DNA of 53,158 bases from NCBI GenBank assembly GCA_035564555.1, contig DATMTS010000072.1, positions 1 to 53,158 on the forward strand, written 5' to 3'. The position numbers and the translations under genes were made by a program. Under the pieces are notes generated by a model. It worked only from the letters and a program-made list of their open reading frames with translations, was not told the DNA's origin and made no database searches. This document shows positions 1-9,576 of this stretch, piece after piece; positions within the stretch are counted from its first letter, which is position 1; each line of letters begins with the position of its first letter. Origin of the DNA: DATMTS01 sp035564555. GTDB taxonomy: Bacteria > Actinomycetota > Actinomycetes > Actinomycetales > Microbacteriaceae.

Positions 1-26
1 GGATGCTGCGGTAGAGCGGATGCCGC

Positions 27-1994
<1,968 letters not shown>

Positions 1995-2004
1995 CGCTTC
2001 TCCC

Positions 2005-2643
2005 CTACAACCGCGCGCCGAGCGGCAGCAGGGTGCGCTTGAACGTGAAGTTGCACACGGTCGCGAAGGAGCCGTACCAGGCCAGGAGCGCGGTGATGAT
2101 GCCCAGGTAGCCGCCGACGTAGTTCCAGGGACTGGGGGCGATGAAGGCGCCCAGCGCCAGTGCGATGTAGGTGAGCGTCAGCGCGACGAAGACCAGGAAG
2201 ACGGTCCAATTGGTACGGAAAGCCGCGATCGTCATGTAGGCCGTGAAGATCGCCCAGGCGACCAGGTAGATGCCGACCCCCTTGGCGCCGTCGGAACCCA
2301 GCTTGGTGGCCGCCGAGAGATACCAGAAGGACATCCAGAACCCGCCGTACGAGCAGAACGCGACGGCGCCGAACGTGTTGCGGTTCGCGAACTCCCAGAT
2401 GCCGGCCACGACCTGTACGGCACCGCCGTAGAACAGGGCGAGCCCGAACACGACGGGCGCGGTGTCGGTGGGAACCCATCCGGCGTTCACCGCGCTGAGC
2501 ACGAAGGTCGTGAGCGCGAAGGCCGCGAGGCCGAGGCCTGCGGGGTCGCCGAAAGGAACCGCTGCGGGCAGCGGCGCCGATTCGGTGGCGGGCTCGGGGC
2601 GGACGGCCGATCGGACCGAGGCGTGCTGTGCTTGTGATGACAT
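2005..2643 (-). CDS. Acetate uptake transporter, GPR1/FUN34/YaaH (SatP) family
   Basis: Predicted inner-membrane acetate/succinate channel-type transporter of 212 residues. After a cytoplasmic N-terminus of about 30 residues there are six hydrophobic segments, beginning at FGDPAGLGLAAFALTTF, where the FGDPAGLGL stretch matches the conserved N-terminal NPAPLGL-type signature of the family. I chose the ATG that is preceded by AAGGAG about 11 nt upstream; a longer in-frame reading begins at 2712 but lacks such a site. It lies directly upstream of acs, which supports acetate as substrate. The exact substrate is inferred from family and neighbour. Confidence 0.9.
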   Translation of the reverse strand: MSSQAQHASVRSAVRPEPATESAPLPAAVPFGDPAGLGLAAFALTTFVLSAVNAGWVPTDTAPVVFGLALFYGGAVQVVAGIWEFANRNTFGAVAFCSYGGFWMSFWYLSAATKLGSDGAKGVGIYLVAWAIFTAYMTIAAFRTNWTVFLVFVALTLTYIALALGAFIAPSPWNYVGGYLGIITALLAWYGSFATVCNFTFKRTLLPLGARL

Positions 2644-2658
2644 GAGTCGCAACTCCTT

Positions 2659-2697
2659 CACCGACCGGCATCCTCGCCGGTCTCGGTGGTGAGAGTA
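2659..2697 (-). promoter_or_regulatory. Promoter -10 and leader hairpin of acetate operon
   Basis: On the minus strand a TACTCT box (2692-2697) is followed by a hairpin with perfect 7-bp arms GACCGGC/GCCGGTC (2676-2682 and 2663-2669). The AAGGAG ribosome site follows within about 10 nt of the stem. No convincing -35 box is visible. The hairpin could affect translation start or mRNA stability. Confidence 0.35.
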
Positions 2698-2788
2698 CGC
2701 TCGCCCCGGCACGCGGACCAGGCCTTGCCAACCGCTCCGACTCGCGCTAGTAGTCCGGAGGGGCGGAACGGTCTGCGCGCCTAGTCGC

Positions 2789-4381
2789 TCATTCCCATTC
2801 GATGGTCCCCGGCGGCTTGGACGTCACGTCGAGCACAACCCGGTTCACCCCGTCGACCTCGTTCGTGATGCGGTTCGAGATCGTCGCGAGCACGTCGTAG
2901 GGCAGGCGGGTCCAGTCTGCGGTCATCGCGTCTTCCGACGAGACCGGCCGCAAGACGATCGGATGCCCGTAGGTGCGGCCGTCGCCCTGCACTCCGACGG
3001 AGCGCACGTCGGCGAGCAGCACCACTGGGCACTGCCAGATCTCCGCGTCGAGACCCGCGGCGGTCAGCTCTGCGCGGGCGATCGCATCCGCCTGCCGCAG
3101 CAGATCGAGGCGGTCCTTCGTGACCTCCCCGACGATGCGGATGCCGAGCCCGGGACCGGGGAACGGTTGACGGCCGACGATCACCTCGGGCAGGCCGAGT
3201 TGACGCCCGATCGCACGCACCTCGTCTTTGAACAGCGTGCGCAACGGCTCGACCAGCTCGAACTGCAGGTCTTCGGGCAGGCCCCCGACGTTGTGGTGGC
3301 TCTTGATGTTCGCGGTGCCCGTTCCGCCGCCGGATTCGACGACGTCGGGATAGAGCGTGCCCTGCACGAGGAAACGGATCGGGTCGCCATCGGCGGCCGA
3401 CTCCGCGATCAGGTCGGCCTGCGCCTGCTCGAACGTGCGGATGAACTCGCGACCGATGATCTTGCGCTTCTGCTCAGGGTCGCTGACGCCCGCCAGCGCA
3501 TCGAGGAACTGATCGGCGGCATCCACCGTGACCAGGCGCACGCCCGTGGCCGCGACGTAGTCCTCTTCGACCTGGCGCGCCTCGTCCTGACGCAGCAGGC
3601 CGTGATCGACGAACACGCAGACCAGTTGATCGCCCACCGCCTCGTGCACGAGCGCGGCCGCGACGGCGGAGTCGACGCCGCCCGAGAGCGCGCACAGCAC
3701 GCGGCCACCGCCGACCTGCGCGCGGATCGCCTCGACCTGCGTCTGGATGACGTTGCCGCTGTTCCAGTCGGCGGGAATCCCGGCCGCGCGATGCAGGAAG
3801 TTCTCCAGCACCGCCTGACCGTGCGCGGAGTGCTTGACCTCAGGATGCCATTGCACGCCGTAGAGCTTCTTCTCGTCGTTGGCGAACGCGGCCACCGGGG
3901 TGGACGCCGTCGAGGCGAGCACGTCGAAACCCTCCGGGGCACGGGCGACGGAATCGCCGTGGCTCATCCATGCGGTCTGTTCGGCGGGTTGACCTGCCAG
4001 CAGCACGCCGGCATCCGTGATCTCGACGCCAGTCGAGCCGTACTCGCGCAACCCGGTGTGCGCCACCTCCCCGCCCAGCGCCGTCGCCATCACCTGGAAC
4101 CCGTAGCAGATGCCCAGGGTGGGGATGCCGAGGCCGAAGATCGCGGCGTCGAAGCTCGGGGCGCCGTCGTCGTACACGCTCGACGGACCGCCGGAGAGCA
4201 CGATGCCGGCGGGGTTCCTGGCCGCCACTTCCGCCGCACTGATGGTATGCGGGACGATCTCGGAGTAGACGGATGCCTCGCGCACCCGCCGGGCGATCAG
4301 TTGCGCGTACTGCGCACCGAAGTCGACCACGAGAACGGGATGTTCGGGAACGGCGTGCTCGGCGGCGGATTCGCTGCTAAT
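2789..4381 (-). CDS. guaA: GMP synthase (glutamine-hydrolysing), probable ATT start
   Basis: Converts XMP to GMP with glutamine as ammonia donor. Numbered from the ATT start the protein is 530 residues: a class I amidotransferase domain with Cys in GICYGFQ (about 92) and His/Glu in WHPE (about 179/181), an ATP-pyrophosphatase domain with SGGVDS (about 233-238), and the C-terminal dimerisation domain ending GTIEWE. No ATG, GTG or TTG occurs in frame upstream of GTG 4330, and that GTG would remove the first beta strand (PVLVVDFGAQ). An ATT at 4381-4379 has GGAGG exactly 6 nt upstream and overlaps the stop of the preceding gene, giving a normal-length N-terminus. The stop of the DUF3817 gene overlaps the new start, so translation is probably coupled. 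Confidence 0.93.
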   Translation of the reverse strand: MSSESAAEHAVPEHPVLVVDFGAQYAQLIARRVREASVYSEIVPHTISAAEVAARNPAGIVLSGGPSSVYDDGAPSFDAAIFGLGIPTLGICYGFQVMATALGGEVAHTGLREYGSTGVEITDAGVLLAGQPAEQTAWMSHGDSVARAPEGFDVLASTASTPVAAFANDEKKLYGVQWHPEVKHSAHGQAVLENFLHRAAGIPADWNSGNVIQTQVEAIRAQVGGGRVLCALSGGVDSAVAAALVHEAVGDQLVCVFVDHGLLRQDEARQVEEDYVAATGVRLVTVDAADQFLDALAGVSDPEQKRKIIGREFIRTFEQAQADLIAESAADGDPIRFLVQGTLYPDVVESGGGTGTANIKSHHNVGGLPEDLQFELVEPLRTLFKDEVRAIGRQLGLPEVIVGRQPFPGPGLGIRIVGEVTKDRLDLLRQADAIARAELTAAGLDAEIWQCPVVLLADVRSVGVQGDGRTYGHPIVLRPVSSEDAMTADWTRLPYDVLATISNRITNEVDGVNRVVLDVTSKPPGTIEWE

Positions 4382-4904
4382 GGGTGGCCTCCACGGGCGT
4401 TGCGGCCGCTTCGCGTTGAGCGAGGAAGGCCTTGACCTGTCTGGTGATGATGGCTTCGACGATGAACGACATGAAGGGCACCACGCCGCCGAGCGCGATC
4501 TGCACGAACTTCGTGAACGGCATGCGCATCAGGCTCCAGAGCCGGAAGTCGGCGAACAGATAAAGCACGTACAGCCAGCCGTGCGCGATCAGGATGCCCG
4601 TGGACAGATCGACGCCGTGCAGGTTCGCCTGGGTCAGCGGGTTGAACTTCACGAACGAGAGCACCGCGCCATCCGGTCTGAAGGCGTAGAGCGAATAGCC
4701 GAAGCCGTATTTGACGATCATCTCTGCCACGAGCAGCAGCAGCATGATCCCGGTGATGTACGCGCAGACCTGATAGAAGCGCAACGCACCGGGGACCTTG
4801 GGAACATCGACGGACCTCGGGCGCGCACCGTTGGCCGAGCGCAACTGCGCGATGGTGCGCTGGATGAAGGTGGCGTCGTCGTCGGTTTCGGGCGTTCGCG
4901 ACAT
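4377..4904 (-). CDS. DUF3817 domain integral membrane protein
   Basis: A 175-residue membrane protein of unknown function. It has a polar N-terminus (about 40 residues), then hydrophobic segments near residues 45-70 (VCAYITGIMLLLLVAEMIV), a middle segment (TGILIAHGWLYVLYLFADF) and a third (ALGGVVPFMSFIVEAIIT), followed by a basic/alanine tail. The pattern and the HGWLYVLYL stretch fit DUF3817. It starts 4 nt after the SURF1 stop and its own stop overlaps the guaA start, so it sits in a tightly coupled SURF1-DUF3817-guaA block. The link to guaA is positional only. Confidence 0.88.
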   Translation of the reverse strand: MSRTPETDDDATFIQRTIAQLRSANGARPRSVDVPKVPGALRFYQVCAYITGIMLLLLVAEMIVKYGFGYSLYAFRPDGAVLSFVKFNPLTQANLHGVDLSTGILIAHGWLYVLYLFADFRLWSLMRMPFTKFVQIALGGVVPFMSFIVEAIITRQVKAFLAQREAAATPVEATH

Positions 4905-4908
4905 GGGT

Positions 4909-5820
4909 TCAGTCTACGTTCTCGTCGCTGTGCGATCGCCCGGCCGCGGCGACGGCCTCTTCGTAGTCGTCACGTTCACGCTCCCACGTGTCGCGCGCCA
5001 GTCGGTACCAGAGGAAGACGGCGAACCCCGCGAAGATCGCCCATTCCGCCGCGTAGAAGATGTTCAGCCAGTTGATCGTCTCCTGCTCCACGGGCGGCGG
5101 CGAGAAGATCGGGCTGAGACCGGCAGGGGCGCGCCCGTGCTCGACCACGTAGGCCTCGTACACGGGGCCGTCTCCGATGTCAGGCCACACGTTGACGAGT
5201 GCCGCGACCGACATGGTGGTCATGGTGCGCGGATCCTCGTGCGGGCTCGGCACTTCGGGCTCCTCGCTCGGCAGCAGCCGGCCCGTCAGCGTGAGCTGCT
5301 GAGCGGGCTCCGCGCGCAGTTCCTGCAGCGCGTGGCCGGCGACCGACCTGCTCGCCGCGAACCCGCGGGCCACCGCGAGCGCGATCGTGCCGCTGCCCCC
5401 CTGCTTCGCGACGTTCATCCTGCCGATGACCCAATAGCCGCTGGGCCCGTTGTTGAGACGACCGGAGATCAACTCGTAGTCGTCCGGCACGAAGGATCCC
5501 CGGGCGGTGACGAGTTGCCCGACAGCGCTCGTATGGATGGGGGAGCCCGGGGACGCCGCGACGGTGAGCGGAACCGCGGTCTCCGTCGGCTGCTCCACGA
5601 CCGTGCCCGTGTCGATGGCGCGCGCCAACTGCCATTGCCCGAGCCAGGCGAAGCCTGCGGCGACGACAAGAGCGAACGCGAGCGCGCCGATCCACCGGGG
5701 CCGCACCATGGTGCGCAGCAGGCTGCGCGGTTGCTCGGGCAGCATCGGTGTCGGCTCTCCGACAGAGGTGCCGGCCGGTTGGTTCTCGGTGATGTCAGCT
5801 CTGCTTTCGTTTTCCGTCAT
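4909..5820 (-). CDS. SURF1 family cytochrome oxidase assembly protein
   Basis: A 303-residue SURF1-like protein, expected to help assemble haem-copper cytochrome c oxidase in the cytoplasmic membrane. It has the family layout: a first membrane segment near residues 42-62, with the adjoining LGQWQLARAID motif, a large extracytoplasmic domain, and a second membrane segment close to the C-terminus (NIFYAAEWAIFAGFAVFLWY) followed by a charged tail. The NWLNIFYA stretch also fits the family. Its start overlaps the 3' end of the antiporter gene by 26 bp. No oxidase subunit gene is nearby in the window. Confidence 0.9.
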   Translation of the reverse strand: MTENESRADITENQPAGTSVGEPTPMLPEQPRSLLRTMVRPRWIGALAFALVVAAGFAWLGQWQLARAIDTGTVVEQPTETAVPLTVAASPGSPIHTSAVGQLVTARGSFVPDDYELISGRLNNGPSGYWVIGRMNVAKQGGSGTIALAVARGFAASRSVAGHALQELRAEPAQQLTLTGRLLPSEEPEVPSPHEDPRTMTTMSVAALVNVWPDIGDGPVYEAYVVEHGRAPAGLSPIFSPPPVEQETINWLNIFYAAEWAIFAGFAVFLWYRLARDTWERERDDYEEAVAAAGRSHSDENVD

Positions 5821-7189
5821 CGTCGGTGCGCCGCATGGCCTGTTCGATCAGCGGATCGATCGTGTTCGCCGGGCGCCCGGGCTCCGGCTCGGAATCGGAG
5901 GTGCCGGAGGGTGCGGCCGTCGCTGCATCGACGAGCGCGATCTCCTCCTCGAGCAGGGGATCCCGAGGCTTCCCGGGACCCTTCCGCTTCTTCGCGTGCA
6001 GGAGCGCCGATCCGATTCTCTCAGAGTTGGCTGCGAGCGCGGGACCGAGAACGGCCATGATCAACACGTAGAGTCCCGCGAACGGCTCGAGCCGGGTATC
6101 CAGCCCAGCCCCGATCGAGAGGGTAGCGAGAATCAGCGTGAACTCGCCCCTGTTCATCAGGATGACCGCGATGTTGAGGGCGGCCCCGGCGCCCTGCCGA
6201 TTGAGCCAGGCGATCAGGCCGCCGGCCGCGGCGTTCAGAACCAGGGTCATCGCCACGGCGAGCAGCACGACGACGAAGACCGCGGGGAACTCGGCGATGT
6301 TCAGGGTGAGGCCGAAATTGACGAAGAAGAACGCCGCGAACACGTCACGCAGGGGTTCGGCGACACGTCCGATCTTGCTGCTGAACCGGGTCGACGCCAG
6401 CACCAAACCGATCAGGAAGGCGCCGATGGCATCCGTGACCCCGATCACCTCGCCGATGCCGGCGAACAGGATGGCCAGCCCGAAGAACAGGATGGTGAAC
6501 AGTTCGTCGTCTTTTGTGCGGAACAACCGGGAGACGAACCGGCCGCCCCATCGCGCGACGGCGAACATCACGACCAGGAAGGTGAAGGCGATCGCCAGCT
6601 CCATCACCACGGTCCAGAAATGCGTCTCACCGCTGAGCACGACCGAGACGATCGCCAGGTAGACCGCGATGAAGACGTCGCCCACGACCGTCACGCCGAG
6701 GATCGCCGGGGTCTCGGCGTTGGCGAGCCTGCGCAGTTCGATCAGCAACTTGGTGATGATGGCGCTCGATGAGGTGCCTGTCATGCCCGCGATGATCAGC
6801 GCCTCACGGGTGCCCCAGCCGACCATCATGCCGAAGACGAAGCCGAGCCCCATGTTGATCAACACGTAGGAGCCGCCGGAGATCAGCAGGCGTCCCGCGT
6901 TGCCGAAGAATTCGTCCTGGTCGAACTCGAGTCCGAGATTGAACAGCAGGAGGATCAGACCGAACACCGCGATGAGCTCGATGTCTGATGAGGCGAAGCT
7001 GAGCGGGAAGAATCCGGTGTGCGGGCTCGCCAACAGGCCGACGAGCATGTAGATCGGGATCGCAGGCAGTCCGACGAACTTGCCCACCCTGCCGAGCGCG
7101 TAGGCGATCACGAAGAGGACGCCGAGGACCATCAGGTCTTCGCCGAGATGTGTCCCGTCGGATGCTGCGGCGGCGGCGAACACGGTCAA
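5795..7189 (-). CDS. Cation:proton antiporter (CPA2, KhtU/KefB-like)
   Basis: A 464-residue membrane antiporter of the monovalent cation:proton antiporter-2 type, expected to exchange K+ (or Na+) for H+. It has many hydrophobic segments through residue about 390, including LILLLFNLGLEFDQDEF and GMTGTSSSAIITKLL, typical of the Na+/H+ exchanger domain, then a hydrophilic tail of about 70 residues. There is no TrkA-N domain on the chain; instead the regulatory subunit is the separate gene just upstream. The start is TTG overlapping the upstream stop (TTGA), or the GTG two codons later. Confidence 0.92.
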   Translation of the reverse strand: MTVFAAAAASDGTHLGEDLMVLGVLFVIAYALGRVGKFVGLPAIPIYMLVGLLASPHTGFFPLSFASSDIELIAVFGLILLLFNLGLEFDQDEFFGNAGRLLISGGSYVLINMGLGFVFGMMVGWGTREALIIAGMTGTSSSAIITKLLIELRRLANAETPAILGVTVVGDVFIAVYLAIVSVVLSGETHFWTVVMELAIAFTFLVVMFAVARWGGRFVSRLFRTKDDELFTILFFGLAILFAGIGEVIGVTDAIGAFLIGLVLASTRFSSKIGRVAEPLRDVFAAFFFVNFGLTLNIAEFPAVFVVVLLAVAMTLVLNAAAGGLIAWLNRQGAGAALNIAVILMNRGEFTLILATLSIGAGLDTRLEPFAGLYVLIMAVLGPALAANSERIGSALLHAKKRKGPGKPRDPLLEEEIALVDAATAAPSGTSDSEPEPGRPANTIDPLIEQAMRRTDDDGKRKQS

Positions 7190-7713
7190 CCCCCGGGCGG
7201 TGCTTCTGCGAGTGCCTGCTTCGTCTCTCCGGTCCGGAAGAACGTGAACGCCTTCGCGACCTTCTCCGGACTGCCGGCCACCACGAGCGTGTCGCCCGGG
7301 AAGACCTTGAAGTCGGGAGCGGGGGCCGGGTTCGCCGACTCGCCGCGGACGACCGCGACGACCGTCAGGCCGGCGATGCCGTTGTCGGCCGGCGAGCCGA
7401 GCTTCTGCCCGGCGATGTGGTCGTCGTAGTCGACCGTGAACCAGTCGATGCTCAGCCCGGGTATCTGGTCGAGCGCGGTGAGCGTCTCGGTGATCTGCGT
7501 GCCGCCGAGCAGTTCGGCGAGGGTGTGCGCCTCGTCTTCACTCAGGCGCAACGACACCTTCGTGACATCCGCGCCGTCCTCGTCGTCGGAGAACGTGATC
7601 AGGTCGCTGTGGCCGGAACGGTGCGCGATGACGCCGACCTTGCCCCCATCGCCGGTCACGAATGTATGCAGCACGCCCACACCGGGGAGTTTCACCCGTC
7701 GAACGTCAACCAT
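7186..7713 (-). CDS. KhtT-like TrkA-C domain regulator of the antiporter
   Basis: A 175-residue cytoplasmic protein with two parts. The N-terminal domain (VRRVKLPGVGVLHTF, then VIAHRSGHSDLITF) matches the N-terminal domain of KhtT. The C-terminal RCK_C/TrkA-C domain covers about residues 90-165 (GLTVVAVVRG, FKVFPGDTLVVAGSPEKV). KhtT proteins gate a partner KhtU antiporter and in Bacillus bind c-di-AMP; the same role here is inferred. ATG 7713 has GGGGAG about 9 nt upstream; a longer in-frame reading to 7746 lacks a site. It overlaps the antiporter gene by 4 bp, so the pair is translationally coupled. Confidence 0.85.
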   Translation of the reverse strand: MVDVRRVKLPGVGVLHTFVTGDGGKVGVIAHRSGHSDLITFSDDEDGADVTKVSLRLSEDEAHTLAELLGGTQITETLTALDQIPGLSIDWFTVDYDDHIAGQKLGSPADNGIAGLTVVAVVRGESANPAPAPDFKVFPGDTLVVAGSPEKVAKAFTFFRTGETKQALAEAPPGG

Positions 7714-7802
7714 CGTGTGGACTCCCCGCGCCGTCTGCCTTTCCACCCCAGTCTACGGGAGCCGTTCGGGAGCCGGTGAGGTGCCCGCCAACCGCCCGGC
7801 GC

Positions 7803-9527
7803 TCAGGCCGGCGAGTCGGGCGCCTGAAGGCGCACTCGGTCGGCGGATGCGTCGTCGGGCTGCTGCTGCGACGCGCGTTCGGCCTCGACCCGCCTCAGGT
7901 ACCAGGCGATCTCCGACTCGATGCGCGACTCGTCCCAGCCGAGCACGCCGCCCATCAGCCTTGCGGTGACCGGCGCGGCCGAGACGCCGCGGTCCCAGGC
8001 CTCGATCGAGATGCGGGTGCGGCGCGCGAGCACGTCGTCCACGTGCAGTGCGCCCTCATGCGACGCCGCGTATACGACCTCGGCCGCCAGATAGTCGTCG
8101 GCACCCGGCAGCGGGTCCGCCAGCTCCGGCGATTTCCTGATGAGGTCGAGCAGATCCTCCGCCAGCGTGCCGTAGCGGTTCAGCAGATGCTCGATCCTGC
8201 TCACGTGCAGCCCGTTCTTGCGCGCGATGCGCGCCCGCTTGTTCCACGCCGCGCGGTACCCCTCAGCGCCCACCAGCGCGATGTCCTGAGTGGTCGAGGG
8301 CGCGACCCTTTCGTCGAGCGCCGCGACGGCGGCATCCACGGCGTCCTTGGCCATCACACGGTACGTCGTCCACTTGCCGCCGGCGATCACCACCAGTCCC
8401 GGCACCGAGTGCGCGACCACGTGTTCCCGGGAGAGCTTCGACGTCTCCTCCGACTCGCCGGCCAGCAGCGGGCGAAGACCCGCGTAGACGCCCTCGACGT
8501 CTTCACGCGTCAACGGCACCGCGAGCACCCGGTTCACGTGCGCAAGCAGGTAGTCGATGTCGGCCGCGGTCGCTGCCGGATGCGCCTTGTCGAGCTGCCA
8601 GTCGGTGTCCGTCGTGCCGATCAGCCAATGCCGACCCCACGGGATGACGAACAGCACGCTCTTCTCCGTGCGCAGCAGAAGGCCCATGGTGGATTGGAAT
8701 CGATCGCGGGGCACCACCAGGTGGATGCCCTTGGACGCGCGCACCTTGAACTGGCCGCGCTCCCCCACCATCGACTGCGTGTCGTCCGTCCACACGCCCG
8801 TCGCGTTCACGACCTGCTTCGCGCGGATCTCGAACAGCTCGCCGGTCTGCCGGTCGCGCGCGCGAACGCCGACGACGCGTTCCCCGATCTTGAGGAAGCC
8901 CTCCACCCGCACCCGGTTCGCGACATGGGCGCCGTAGTGCGCTGCGGTGCGGGCCAGGGATGCCACGTAGCGCGCGTCGTCGACCTGGGCGTCGTAGTAG
9001 GTGATGCCGCCCACGAACGCGTCGCGCCGCAGGCTCGGGATCGCCCGCTGGATCTGCGACCGAGACAAGTGCCGGTGATGGGGCACGCCGGGCGGTCGCA
9101 GGCCGGTGTATGAGAATGCGTCGTACAGCATCATGCCCGCACCGATGTAGAACCTCTCGACCAGGCGCGAATGCAGCGGGTAGAGAAAGCGCACGGGTTT
9201 GACCAGATGCGGCGCGATGCGCTGCAGCAGTAGCCCGCGCTCGATCAGCGCCTCGCGCACGAGCCGGAAGTCGAGTTGCTCCAGGTACCGGATGCCGCCG
9301 TGCACCAGCTTCGAGGAACGGCTGGAGGTTCCGGATGCCCAGTCTCGGGCCTCCACCAGGCCGACGGTGAGGCCTCGGGTGACGGCATCCACGGCGCTCC
9401 CGGTGCCGACGATGCCGCCGCCGATGACGAGGATGTCGAGCTCCTCCGCCTGCAGCGCGGCGATCGCATCGGCACGTTCGGAGGGACCGAGCTTCGACGG
9501 GTACGACACGGGTTCGCGTATGGTCAT
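7803..9527 (-). CDS. glpD: Aerobic glycerol-3-phosphate dehydrogenase
   Basis: A 574-residue FAD enzyme that oxidises glycerol-3-phosphate to dihydroxyacetone phosphate and feeds electrons to quinone; peripheral membrane. The FAD-binding GGGIVGTG motif is at residues about 36-43. The DAO domain continues with ARDWASGTSSRSSKLVHGGIRYLE, a GlpD hallmark, and GIHLVVPRDRF. The C-terminal GlpD domain (residues about 400-540) contains the RYGTLAEDLLDL stretch. ATG is preceded by GGAGG. The gene stands alone between the antiporter block and guaB3; no glycerol kinase or facilitator is in the window. Confidence 0.96.
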   Translation of the reverse strand: MTIREPVSYPSKLGPSERADAIAALQAEELDILVIGGGIVGTGSAVDAVTRGLTVGLVEARDWASGTSSRSSKLVHGGIRYLEQLDFRLVREALIERGLLLQRIAPHLVKPVRFLYPLHSRLVERFYIGAGMMLYDAFSYTGLRPPGVPHHRHLSRSQIQRAIPSLRRDAFVGGITYYDAQVDDARYVASLARTAAHYGAHVANRVRVEGFLKIGERVVGVRARDRQTGELFEIRAKQVVNATGVWTDDTQSMVGERGQFKVRASKGIHLVVPRDRFQSTMGLLLRTEKSVLFVIPWGRHWLIGTTDTDWQLDKAHPAATAADIDYLLAHVNRVLAVPLTREDVEGVYAGLRPLLAGESEETSKLSREHVVAHSVPGLVVIAGGKWTTYRVMAKDAVDAAVAALDERVAPSTTQDIALVGAEGYRAAWNKRARIARKNGLHVSRIEHLLNRYGTLAEDLLDLIRKSPELADPLPGADDYLAAEVVYAASHEGALHVDDVLARRTRISIEAWDRGVSAAPVTARLMGGVLGWDESRIESEIAWYLRRVEAERASQQQPDDASADRVRLQAPDSPA

Positions 9528-9576
9528 GCTTCCTCCAGACGGCGGGCGAGCGGCAGACGAATAACGGCGACCCGGC

